Source: Acidobacteriota bacterium (GTDB lineage: Bacteria > Acidobacteriota > Thermoanaerobaculia > Multivoradales > SZUA-115). Taken from it: a stretch of 64,000 nt of DNA. The notes under the pieces were generated by a model. It was not told the origin of the DNA and ran no database searches. It saw nothing but the letters and a program-made list of their open reading frames with translations. Location of the stretch: the NCBI GenBank assembly GCA_024277255.1, contig JAJRVQ010000024.1, positions 62,001 through 126,000 on the forward strand, given 5' to 3'. Of the stretch, positions 1 to 10,500 are shown in pieces (position 1 is the stretch's first letter; each line of letters opens with the position of its first letter). Both the position numbers and the translations under genes were made by a program.

Positions 1-1230
1 CTGATCGGGGGGCCGGTGTTCTCGGGGGCTCGATGCACTCGGACCGCCGGCAGCGCAGCGTCGTCTCCCTTGGCCGTCGCTGTGGTCGACTGCCGCCCAA
101 ACTGACCTAGATAGTTGAAGCTGATTTCCGGATGGCGCAAGGCGCCCAGCCGGCGCGACACCTCCGGGTCCGGCGAGAGATAGCGCAGGATGCCGAAGCC
201 GACGCCGTTGTGAGGCACGGCCCGCAGCTGTTCTTTGATCGTCTTGAGTTCTTCGCCCGGCCCGTCGGTCGCCGCAAGGTCGAGGAGAAGCGGAAAGACG
301 CTGGTAAACCAACCCACGGTGCGCGACAGGTCTACGTCGTCTAGGATCGATTCCCGGCCGTGCCCTTCCAGATTGATCAGTACGTTCGACTCGCCCGTCC
401 AGTCGGAGCAAGCGCGGGCCAGGGCGGCAAGAAGAGCATCGTTGATCTGGGTGTGATATTTGGGTGGCACCTCGTGCAACAGGGCCCGCGTGGTCTCGGC
501 GTCCAGCCGTACAGCCACGACCCCGGCCGATTCTTCGGTGTTCTCCCCTCCCTGATAGTCGACCGGCAAGGCCGCCACCGACGACTGCTGCTGAATCCAG
601 TACTCAAGCTCGCGGCGTAGCCGCTGCGAACCGGCGTAGTGGGAGAGACGTTGTGACCAGCGTTGTACCGAAGTGGTCTTGGCCGGCAGCTCCAACTCTT
701 CGGCCAAGGGGATAGAGCTACCGGGTGGTCGCTTCGCCAGTTGAGTCGCAAGCTGCTGCAGATCGCTTTGCAGGATGCGCCAAGAAACACTGTCAATAGC
801 GAGATGGTGCACCACCCAGAGCAGCCGAGTCGAGCGTTCATGGCCGAGGGTGACATGGAGGATCCTCAACAAGGGGCCGGCGATCGGGTCGAGCGATGCT
901 TGAACTCGCGTCGCTAGCTGCTGCAGGGCCAGGCTATGCAGCCGCTCATCGAGACGCGAAAGATCGAGCTGTGCGAAGGGCAATCTCTTGCCGGTCAAAG
1001 CGCTCACCGGCTCCAGGTACTGGTGCCACCTCTTGGGTCCTTCTCCTTGCTGCTGATACGAGAACCGCAGGCGCAACGCGTCGTGGGCCGCCAGCAGGCG
1101 ATAAACCATGACGCGAACAGCACCGGCCTTCAGAGCAGGGGTCAGCAGCAGATAGTGTGCCTGGTTGTAGTGGTGGAGATCGACCGGATCGGCCTCGAGG
1201 AACCAGTGCTGAATGGGCGTTAACTTAACC
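1..1230 (-). other. Epimerization (E) domain of gene F, truncated by window edge
   Basis: It is distinguished from a condensation domain by HHxxxDxxSW (HHLAIDSVSW, about 780-809), EGHGRE (about 350-366), the VGWFTSVFP segment and FNYLGQF (99-119), all E-domain signatures. It acts on the threonyl thioester of the preceding carrier. It is the only E domain in the window. Confidence 0.9.
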
Positions 1231-4200
1231 GGCCCCACCACCTCCCCCTGCTGGGCCTGAATGCGCTCCAGCGAACCGGCAACCGCCGCCAGTTCCGCGA
1301 CGGTCTGGAATTGAAAGATCTGCCGAGGTACCAGTGTCAAACCGGCGCTGTTGGCTCGGGCGACAATTTGCAGTCCCATGATCGAGTCGCCCCCCAGGTC
1401 GAAGAAGTTGTCGTCCCTTCCGACTCGCTCAACCCCGATCACATCGCCCCAGATTTCAGCCAGCAGCCTCTCGGACGGCGTCTGGGTAGTGCTGTAGTTC
1501 TCCGCCGTGGTACCCCGCGACCGCCCCGGCGCCGGCAAGGCGCGCCGGTCGACCTTGCCGTTGACAGTGAGTGGCAGACAACTCAAAGGAACCACGACCG
1601 CGGGCACCATGTAGTCCGGAAGAGTCGAGGAAAGACGCTCGCGGACTTGGCGCAGCGACAACTCGGATTCCCCCTCAACCATCACCAAATAGGCCACCAA
1701 GCGGTTCCCGCCAGAGCCGTCTTGGCGCACCATCACCACCGCCTCTCGAACACCCGGTAGGGCCACCAAAGCGGCCTCGATCTCACCGAGTTCGATGCGA
1801 AAACCCCGAACTTTGACCTGGTTGTCGATTCGCCCCAGGTAAGACAGCTGCCCGGTTGCGATGTAGCGCGCCAGGTCGCCGGAACGGTAGAGCCTCTCTC
1901 CCGGTACGTCGGTGAAGGGATCGGGCACGAAGCGCTCAGCGGTCAGCGAGGGCCGTGCCTGGTAGCCGCGCGCCAACCCGGGGCCACCGATCCACATCTC
2001 ACCGCTGGCGCCCAGGGGAACGGGGCGAAGGTCCGGCCCGACGACATGCACCCGCAAGTCACCGATCGGCACGCCGATGACACTGCCGTCGGCGCTTTGG
2101 AGATCGGCTCGACTCAACAGGCGTTCGGTCACATGGACGGTGGTCTCGGTGATGCCGTACATGTTGACCAAACGGGGTCGGTTGTCAGCGTGTCGGTCGT
2201 ACCAAGGGCGCAAGGTCTCGAATCCCAGTGCCTCGCCACCAAAGATCACCCAGCGCAAAGCGAGCGGCGAGTCGTCGCTCAAGTCGGCTTGGATCAACTG
2301 GCGGAAGGCTGACGGAGTCTGATTCAACACCGTCACCCGCCTCTGGCTGAGCAGCTGACGGAACTCGTCCGGCGCCCGCGACACACCGTGGGGTACAACC
2401 TCTAGCCGGCCTCCGTACAGCAAGGCACCCCATAGTTCCCAGACAGAAAAATCGAAGGCGTAGGAATGAAAGAGTGTCCACACGTCGGTGGCGCCGAAGT
2501 CGAAAGTGTCGGCGGTGGCGTCGAACAGGCGCAACACGTTGCGGTGCGTCACCCGTACTCCCTTGGGCGTACCCGTGGAGCCCGAAGTGTAGATGATGTA
2601 GGCAGTTGCGTTGTCTCCCATGGGAGCCGGCGGCACTGGAAGTTCATTCATCGACGCGGCGGTCTCAACCTCGTCGACCGCGAGGGTTAGAACCTCCTCG
2701 CCGAACACCTCGGCCAGCTCAAGCTCCTCAAGCAAGCGCCCCTGGCTGAGTAGGATCGAGGCGCCCGAATCGGCGACCGAGAAGGAGAGGCGCTTCTTCG
2801 GGTAGGACGGATCCAGAGGCAGGTAGCTGCCACCCGCTTTGAGGACCGCTAGAATCGCCACGACGAGTTCCGGCGAACGGTCCAAGACGAGCGCCACCGG
2901 CCTATCGCAGGTCACTCCCGCATCGCGCAGGCGGGCGGCAAGCCGATCGCTGCTCCGGCTGAGTTCGGCGTAGCTCAGGTAGCCACCCCGGAAGGAGACC
3001 GCGGTGGCATCCGGGAAGCGTCGTACCACGGCGCGGAACCGCTGAGAGAGAGAGAGGGCCGCGGGCTCCTCGACCTGGGACGACCATGGCCTAGCGTTCC
3101 ATTCCACCACCAATTGGTGATATTCGGCACCGTTCAGCAACGCCAAGTCAGCCAGGGGGCGATCCGGCTGGCTGAGAGCGGCGGCCACCAAGGAGCTGAA
3201 CTGGCGAGCCATGCGAGCGACGGTCGTCGCATCGAAGAGGTCGGTCTTGTAGATCATCGCACCGGTGATCAGGCGCTCGCGATCGGTCAAGGTGGCCGAC
3301 AGGTCGAACTGGGCGCTGGGGTTCTCGGCGCTCAAGATTCGCGCTTCGAGTTCTTCGAGCACCAAGCCCCGCGCCGGCGCGGCCTGGAAGGCGAAGTCGA
3401 CCTGGAAGATCGGTGTATGGTCCAGGGCTCGCTCGGGAACCAACTCCGCGACCAACCGCGCGAAAGGCAGATCGCTATGCGAGTTGGCCCCTTCCACAAC
3501 CTCTCGCACCTGCGACACGGCTTGGCGCAGCGAAACGGCTCCTGCAAACCGGGTGCGCATGATCAGGGTATTGACGAAGAAGCCGATCAATGGCTCGATC
3601 TCTTCGCGACTGCGCCCGGCATTGGGCGAACCGACCACCACGTCATTCTCGCCGCTCAGCCGCGCCAGGAGAGCTTGGAACAAGGTCAGGAGGACGACGA
3701 AGAGAGTGCCTTTCTCCTCTCTAGCCAGTCGCCGAGCGCGCGCAGTCAGCTCTTCGTCAACCCACAGCGGCACCGAAGCACCGTGTGAATTCTGCAGCAC
3801 AGGCCGAGGTCGATCGAGCGGTAGCGACAACACCGGCGGCGCGCCGGCGAGTTGGGCTCGCCAATAGTCGACCTGCTCGCCGAGCACCCGCTCGTCCAGC
3901 CAGCCGCGCTGCCACAAGGCATAGTCCACGTAGTGCAAACTCAGCTTGGCCAGCGGCGACGGCTTGCCGGCGCAGAAAGCTTGATATAGCGCCCACAGCT
4001 CGCGAAAAAAGATCCCCATCGACCAGCCATCGCTGACGATGTGGTGCATGCTGAGCAACAAGGCGTGCTCGCGTTCGGCCAGGTGCAGCAGGACGGTGCG
4101 CAGCAGGGGGCCGGTGGAGAGATCGAACGGTTGACCGGAGACGCGCGCCACCAACCTCTGGCGCGTAGGCTCCCGCATCTCTGGTGCCAAGGAGGTGAGA

Positions 4201-4574
4201 TCGACCTGTGGCACCGGCTGCTGAAACCGTTGGTGAATCACTTGCACCGGTTCACCTTGGCGAGTGGAGAACAGGGTGCGCAAGGCCTCGTGGCGATCTA
4301 CCAAAGCTCGCAGCGCGGCGACTAGGCCGGGGCGATCCAACCTGCCGCTCAACAGCATGGGAGCGGCAATGTGGTAAGCCGAACTCTCCGGATCCAACTG
4401 AGCTAGGAACCACAGCCGCTCCTGAGCATAGGACAGTGGATAGCTTTCGCGCGCCTCGGACCTGGGAGTGATTTGCAGGCGCTCGACCTCGATTCCCTTC
4501 TCTTTCAACGCCAGCTCCAGTAGCTGGCGCTGCTCCGGGCTCAATGAGGCGAGTTGTTCAGCAATCGACGACAT
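1..4574 (-). CDS. Gene F: NRPS, C-A(Thr)-T-E..., 3' end outside window
   Basis: This gene adds threonine and epimerizes it, so a D-Thr (or D-allo-type) residue is expected. About 1,524 codons are visible from the ATG at 4574; the frame is still open at position 1. The leader (1-43, SLSPEQRQLLELALKEKGI) resembles those of genes D and E. The C domain (about 43-505) has HHIVSDGW (4021-4050). The A domain (about 518-1018) has FDFSVWELW, VLNQTPSAF, VIFGGEAL and MYGITETTVH, giving the code DFWNIGMVHK, the classic threonine code. The T domain (about 1035-1101) is LGGDSIMGLQ, with GGDS in place of GGHS, as is usual before E domains. The epimerization domain from about 1115 has HHLAIDSVSW, EGHGRE, VGWFTSVFPL and FNYLGQF. 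What follows is unknown. Confidence 0.95.
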   Translation of the reverse strand, partial: MSSIAEQLASLSPEQRQLLELALKEKGIEVERLQITPRSEARESYPLSYAQERLWFLAQLDPESSAYHIAAPMLLSGRLDRPGLVAALRALVDRHEALRTLFSTRQGEPVQVIHQRFQQPVPQVDLTSLAPEMREPTRQRLVARVSGQPFDLSTGPLLRTVLLHLAEREHALLLSMHHIVSDGWSMGIFFRELWALYQAFCAGKPSPLAKLSLHYVDYALWQRGWLDERVLGEQVDYWRAQLAGAPPVLSLPLDRPRPVLQNSHGASVPLWVDEELTARARRLAREEKGTLFVVLLTLFQALLARLSGENDVVVGSPNAGRSREEIEPLIGFFVNTLIMRTRFAGAVSLRQAVSQVREVVEGANSHSDLPFARLVAELVPERALDHTPIFQVDFAFQAAPARGLVLEELEARILSAENPSAQFDLSATLTDRERLITGAMIYKTDLFDATTVARMARQFSSLVAAALSQPDRPLADLALLNGAEYHQLVVEWNARPWSSQVEEPAALSLSQRFRAVVRRFPDATAVSFRGGYLSYAELSRSSDRLAARLRDAGVTCDRPVALVLDRSPELVVAILAVLKAGGSYLPLDPSYPKKRLSFSVADSGASILLSQGRLLEELELAEVFGEEVLTLAVDEVETAASMNELPVPPAPMGDNATAYIIYTSGSTGTPKGVRVTHRNVLRLFDATADTFDFGATDVWTLFHSYAFDFSVWELWGALLYGGRLEVVPHGVSRAPDEFRQLLSQRRVTVLNQTPSAFRQLIQADLSDDSPLALRWVIFGGEALGFETLRPWYDRHADNRPRLVNMYGITETTVHVTERLLSRADLQSADGSVIGVPIGDLRVHVVGPDLRPVPLGASGEMWIGGPGLARGYQARPSLTAERFVPDPFTDVPGERLYRSGDLARYIATGQLSYLGRIDNQVKVRGFRIELGEIEAALVALPGVREAVVMVRQDGSGGNRLVAYLVMVEGESELSLRQVRERLSSTLPDYMVPAVVVPLSCLPLTVNGKVDRRALPAPGRSRGTTAENYSTTQTPSERLLAEIWGDVIGVERVGRDDNFFDLGGDSIMGLQIVARANSAGLTLVPRQIFQFQTVAELAAVAGSLERIQAQQGEVVGPVKLTPIQHWFLEADPVDLHHYNQAHYLLLTPALKAGAVRVMVYRLLAAHDALRLRFSYQQQGEGPKRWHQYLEPVSALTGKRLPFAQLDLSRLDERLHSLALQQLATRVQASLDPIAGPLLRILHVTLGHERSTRLLWVVHHLAIDSVSWRILQSDLQQLATQLAKRPPGSSIPLAEELELPAKTTSVQRWSQRLSHYAGSQRLRRELEYWIQQQSSVAALPVDYQGGENTEESAGVVAVRLDAETTRALLHEVPPKYHTQINDALLAALARACSDWTGESNVLINLEGHGRESILDDVDLSRTVGWFTSVFPLLLDLAATDGPGEELKTIKEQLRAVPHNGVGFGILRYLSPDPEVSRRLGALRHPEISFNYLGQFGRQSTTATAKGDDAALPAVRVHRAPENTGPPI

Positions 4575-4592
4575 GAGTTAGCTACCTTCCTC
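4572..4592 (-). promoter_or_regulatory. RBS for gene F inside the end of gene E
   Basis: GAGGAAGG on the minus strand (4585-4592) lies within the last codons of gene E and 10 bases before the ATG of gene F (4572-4574). The stop of gene E (4578-4580) and this start are 3 bases apart, so F is probably translated by reinitiation. Confidence 0.75.
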
Positions 4593-7500
4593 GGAGCCCA
4601 GGCGACTGGCGAGCTGCGCCGTCACCTCTTCGGCCGAGAGTCCTTTGATCCGCGCCAAGGCCTTCTCCACTTCGGAAAGTTCCTCCTGGCGATATTGCGT
4701 TTCCCCAACCGCCGTGGCCAGGCCGGCGATGGTCGGAGCGGCGAAGAAGACGGGCAGGGGCATCTCTACCTTGAAGGAGCGACGCAACCGCGACACGAGT
4801 TGCGTCGCCAGCAGCGAATCGCCGCCCAGCTCGAAGAAATTGTCGTGGCGACCGATCCGCTCCACACCGATCAACTCGGTCCACAGAGCGGCAACGCGCT
4901 CTTCCGCATCGCCCTGCGGAGCCGCGAACTCGGTGGTCAGCGCCGGGCGCTCGAAGCCGCCGGCACCTTCCGGCTGATCGCCGTCCACCGGCGCCACCTC
5001 GCCGGAAGCCAACGATGCTCCCCCACCCGAAGTCGGCGAGGCGAAGCGCACCCAGCGATCCAGCCGTGCCTCCAGGTCGCCGGTGGAGACCACGATCTGC
5101 GGCGTACCGCGCATGGCCAGCAGCCGCTCGAAGGCGTCGCAGCTCTCCGCCGGGCTCATCGCCAGAGCGCTGGGCTTCTCCCCTTCGGGCAACCAGACCC
5201 AGCCGTCCCAGCAGGCACTCGTCCAGGTGACTCCGGAGGCGGTGGCCGCCCGCCGGTGGGCGTAGCCGTCGACAAAAGCGTTGGCCGCCGCATAGGCGGC
5301 GTAGCCCAGGCCGCCCAGCACCGAGGCCAGGGAGGAAAAGAGCAGGCAGAAGTCGAGGGGACGATCACCCAGCACGCGATCGAGGACGGCCAGGCCGTGA
5401 GCCTTGGGCCCGAAATGGAGTCGTGCGTAGGACGGATCCACCGTCTCGATCGGCGCGCGGATGGTCGGGCCGCTCTCTCCCGAGCCGGTAAACCCGGCCA
5501 GGTAGAGCACCCCGTTCACCGTTGCGTCGAAGTGGTTCTCGCCGGCTTGCAGCGCCGCCGCCAAGCTCTCTTGATCCTCCACCTCAGCAGCCAGGGTGAT
5601 CACCTCGCTTCCCGCCCTCTCCAGCTCCAAGAGGGTCTCGATCTTGGCGGCGAGCAGATTCTCTGCGCCGCCGGAGGCGAGCTCTTCCCATCGCTCGCGT
5701 GGCGGCAGCGCGCTTCGCCCGGTGAGGATCAACCGTGCCTGCACCCGCTCGGCGAGGAAGCGGGCCATGGTCAGGCCGACCCTGCCCAACCCACCCACCA
5801 GCAGGTAGACCCCCCGCTCGCGCAATACCGGCGAGGTGGTCGTCGGAGGTGGAAGGGGCAGCGGGTCAAAGCCGGCGAGCCACCGTTGTCCGCGCCGGTA
5901 GGCGACCGTCTCTCCGGCCTCTCGCCCCCCCATTTCGGCCAAGAGGGCCTGTGCCGTGGCCTCCATCTCCTCCGCCGTGGGGGCTACCGTCAAGGCAAAG
6001 TCGACCGAGCTGGCCAGCACGTTGCGCCGTTCTTGGGCCAGCACTTTGAGTGCCGCCGGCAGCGGCGCCCACTCTGCCCGTAGCGGCTGGCCGGCTTCGG
6101 CGGCCGCCGCCCGATCGGTGGCCACCAGCAGACGTACCGGCTCGCCGCGGTCGTGCTCGACCAACGCCGCGCTCAGTCGCGCCAGGCTGAGCAGACCGCC
6201 CTCCTGCGCCGCCTCGAAGGCAGGTCCGGTAACGAAATCTCGCACCTCCTCGCTCTGCGTGGCGGCGACGGCGTCTAGGCCGAAGAGGTGGAAGATCCCT
6301 CGCGGCTGCAGCCCCTTGGTCGCCAGCCGCTGCCACAACTCGCCATAGCCGGCGGACGAGCCGCTGTCGAAGAACTCGACGCCGCCGGGGGAAGTTTCCT
6401 CTCCCTGGGCGCCAGCCGACGCCGCGATCACCACCGGTTGATCGCTCTCTTTCAGCCGCTGGGCCAGACGATGGCCGACGCCGAGCCGGTCGGTGAGAAT
6501 GAGCCAGCAGGGCACCTCGTCGCTGGCCGGGGAGTCGCCCTCCCCTTCTTCGCCGCCGAGCCAACTCGCTATCTCCGCGGCCGAAACCGCAGGCCGAGGT
6601 GGCGCCAGACGCCAGGCCGGGGTGTAGAACCAGGAGCCGACGTCGGAGCGGCGGGCCAGACTCCTGGCCGGCTGCTGGCCCCCGAGTTGAGCGAAAGTCG
6701 GCGGCTCCAGCCAGTAGCGCACTCGCGCGAAGGGATAGGTAGGCAGCGGCACTCGCCACCGGCGCTGGCCGGCGAAGAGAGCGGCGCGGTCGAGCGGGGC
6801 GCCGGCCAGCCACAGCCGTCCGGCGGTGGTCAGCAGGTGGGCCAGCTCCGCGGCCTCGCTCCTCACCCCCGGCAGCGAGGAGAGGATCGGCGCCGTCCAC
6901 GGCACACTGTCCTCCTCCTGGCGCGAGCGCAGCTTCGCCGCCTGCTGGGCCAAGGTGGTCAGGGTGCTGCCCGGCCCCACCTCCAGCAGGGCCCGTTGCG
7001 GACCGGCGAACAGGGTGGTCAGGTTGTCGCCGAAGCGCACCGTTTGGCGCAGGTGGCGGGCCCAGTAGTCGGCATCGGTGGCTTGCTCGGCGGTGATCCA
7101 ATCGCCGGTCAGGTTGGAGAGAAAGGGGATCTTCGGCGCTGCCAAGCTCATCTCTGCCACCCGCTGACGGAAGGGTTCGACGGCCGGCTCCATCAGCGGC
7201 GAGTGGAAGGCGTGCGAGGTGTGCAGCTCACGGGTCTCGATCTCATCCTGTGCCAAGCGCTGCGCCAGCGCCGCGATCGGCTCATGCGCCCCGGCAACCA
7301 CACAGCGGCGCGGTCCGTTGACCACGGCCAGCGACAATTCACTACTCAGATAGGGCTCGACCTCCTCGCCGGGAAGCGGTACCGAGAGCATCGAACCGGT
7401 GGCCATCGAGGCCATCAACCGGCCCCGTTCGGCGACCAGTTCCAGGGCATCCTCGAGCCGGAAGACCCCGGCCAGGGTCGCGGCGACGTACTCGCCGATC

Positions 7501-10500
7501 GAATGGCCGACCGCCGCCGCCGGCTCGATCCCCCAGCCGCGCCACTGGCAGGCCAGGGCGTAGCAGACGACGAAGAGGGCCGGTTGAGCCAGTTCGGTGC
7601 GCCGCAAGGGCGCCGCCGCCGCCTCGGCCTCCTCCGGGCTACCCTCCGGCGGGTAGAGCCGGGCGCGCAGATCGATCCCGAGTCGATTTTGCAGGTGGTC
7701 GCAGCAACGGTCGACCTCCTGCTTGAACAGACCTCCTGCCGCGTACAGCGAACGGCCCATGCCGACTTTCTGTGCCCCCTGACCGGGGAAGAGGAAGACC
7801 GTTTCGCGCTGACCGACACCGGGCGGTACCGATCCGCTAAACGGCTTGAGCACGCTCTCGGGATCGGCCTCTCCGCGCAGGAGGACGAGCGCTTCAGCCG
7901 TTGATTCCGGCGCCGTGGCCAGCGCTGCGATCCATCGATGCGGCAGCTGCTTGCGACCCACCGCCAGGGTGAACAGGGTATCGGCCAAGTGCACCTCGTC
8001 GCCGGCCTCCAGATGGTCGGCCAGCCGGCGGCGGATTGCGTCCAGCGCCTCGGGGGACTGCGCCGAGAGCATCAACAGTTCAAACTCGCGCGCCGGACCG
8101 GAGGGCTCGGCGGGCGGCGGTTCTTCGACCACCAGGTGGGCGTTGGTGCCACCCAGACCGAACGAGCTGACCCCGGCCCGCCGCCGCCCCGGATGGCCCT
8201 GCGGCCAGGGTGCGAGCTGCGTGTTGACGAAGAAGGGACTCTCATCGAGGCGCAGCTGCGGATTGGGTCGCTCGAAGTGAAGGCTCGGCGGCACCTCTCC
8301 GTGACGGACGGCCAACGTTGCCTTGATCAAGCCGGCGGCGCCGGCCGCAGCTCCCAAGTGGCCCAGGTTGGTCTTCACCGAGCCCAGCGCGATCCGCTTC
8401 TCGGGACCCTCGCCGAAGACGGCGCGCAGCGCCTCAACCTCGATCGGGTCGCCGAGCGGCGTGGCGGTGCCGTGCGCCTCGACATAGCCGATCGTCTCGC
8501 GCTCCACCTCGCCGACGCTGAGCGCTTCGGCGATCACCGCCGCCTGGCCCTCGACACTCGGGGCGGTGAAGCCGATCTTTTCCGCCCCATCGTTGTTGAT
8601 CGCCGTCGCCTTGATCACCCCGTAGACGGTGTCGCCGGCGGCCAGCGCGTCGTCGAGCCGCTTGAGCAAGACCATCGCCGCTCCGTTGCCGCCCACCGTG
8701 CCGCCGGCCTGAGCGTCGAAGGCGCGGCAGTGGCCGTCGGGCGAGAAAATGCCGCCCTGGCGATAGAAGTAGCCCGGTGAGGCGTCGGGAGTGATCGAGG
8801 CGCCTCCCGAGAGGGCCATGGCGCACTCGCCGGCAAGCAACGCCTGGCAGGCCAGGTGGGTGGTCACCAGCGAGGTCGAGCAGGCGGTGTTGACGTTGAC
8901 GCTCGGTCCCTTGAGGTTGAGCTTGTAGGAGATCCGCGTGGGCGCGAAGTCCTTGTCGTTGGACAGGCTGACCTGCAAGTGGCCGACCGCATCGAGGAGA
9001 CCCGGAACGACGTAGGCACCGATCCAGTAACGGCTCAGACCAACACCGGCGTAGACCCCGATGGCGTCGTCGAAGTGATCCGGGTCGTAGCCGGCCTGCT
9101 CCAGCGCCTCCCAGGCGCACTCAAGGAGAAGGCGGTGCTGCGGATCGGAAATCTGCGCCTCGCGCGGGCTCATGCGGAAGAGCGGCGCGTCGAAGAGCTC
9201 GATGTCTTGCAGCCGGCTCTGCGCCGGCACGAAGGCCGGATTGTCGATCATCGCCGAGGAGACGCCGGCGGCGCGCAGGGTCTCCTCGTCGGAGAAGACG
9301 ATCGACTCGACCCCCTGACGCACGTTCTGCCAGAAACCCTCGACCGTGTCGGCGCCGGGAAAGCGGCCCGCCATGGCGATGATCGCGATGTCGCCGCCCT
9401 CTTGGTGCGACCGCTCGCGCCGTTGTGCCGCCCGGCCGGTACCGGTGGCCACCTTGGCGGCGGAGAGCTGCTCGGCGCTCGCTCCATCCCCGCCGCGCAG
9501 CACCTCGGCGAGCGACTCCACGGTGGTGAAGCGGAAGAGTTCCAACATCGACAGCTGGCGATCGGGAAAGGCCTCACCGAGCTTGCTTTGCACCCTGATC
9601 AATTGCAGCGAGTGGCCGCCAAGGTCGAAGAACCCTTCCTGGACATCGATCCGATCGACGCCCAAAACCTCCTGCCAGATCGCCGCCACCTTCTGCTCAG
9701 TCTCGTCCCGCGGCATGATTTCGACGCAGCGATCGGTGCTCGTCTCCTCCGGCGCCGGCAGCGCTCGGCGATCGAGTTTGCCGCTCGAAGCTCTGGGCAA
9801 TTCCGCCAGGCTCACGAAATAGGACGGCACCATGTACTCCGGCAGGGTGGCGGCCAGGAAGGCGCGCAGTTCGCTCGGTGGCGGAACTTCCCCTCCATCC
9901 TGGGCCACGCAGTAAGCCACCAGATGGACCGTGCTCCCCTCCTCCTGTCGATCGATCACCACCGCCTCGCGCAGCGCGGGATGGGCCTCGAGAGCTTCCA
10001 GCACCTCCCCCAGCTCGATCCGGAAACCGCGCACCTTCACCTGGTGGTCCACCCGGCCCAGGAATTCCACCGCGCCATCGGCGCGGAAGCGGGCTAGATC
10101 GCCGGTGCGGTAGAGCCGCGCCCCGGCGCTGATTTGCTCCGAACCGGCCGCGGGATCCGGCACGAAGAGTTCGGCGGTCAGTCCGGGTCGGTGCAGATAG
10201 CCACGGGCCAAGCAACCACCGCCGACCACCAACTCGCCGGCGGCCCCCATCGGCACCGGCCGCAACCCTCGATCGACGACCAGAACCCGCGCCCCGGCGA
10301 TCGGCCGTCCGATGGGCACCACCGGGCTGCGATCCCCGGGAACACAGCGCCAGGAGAGGATGCCGATGGTCGTTTCGGTCGGTCCGTAGCGGTTGACGAA
10401 GTCGACTCCAAAGCGTTCGGTCATCGCCGTCGCCGTGGTCGTCGCCACCGCCTCGCCGGCGGTGAAGAGGACTTGCACGTCGCGGCTAGCCTCGGCGAAT

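Noticed and set aside
1-1230. Second condensation domain in gene F
   Set aside because: HHLAIDSVSW, EGHGRE and FNYLGQF together mark an epimerization domain, and the preceding carrier is of the GGDS type.
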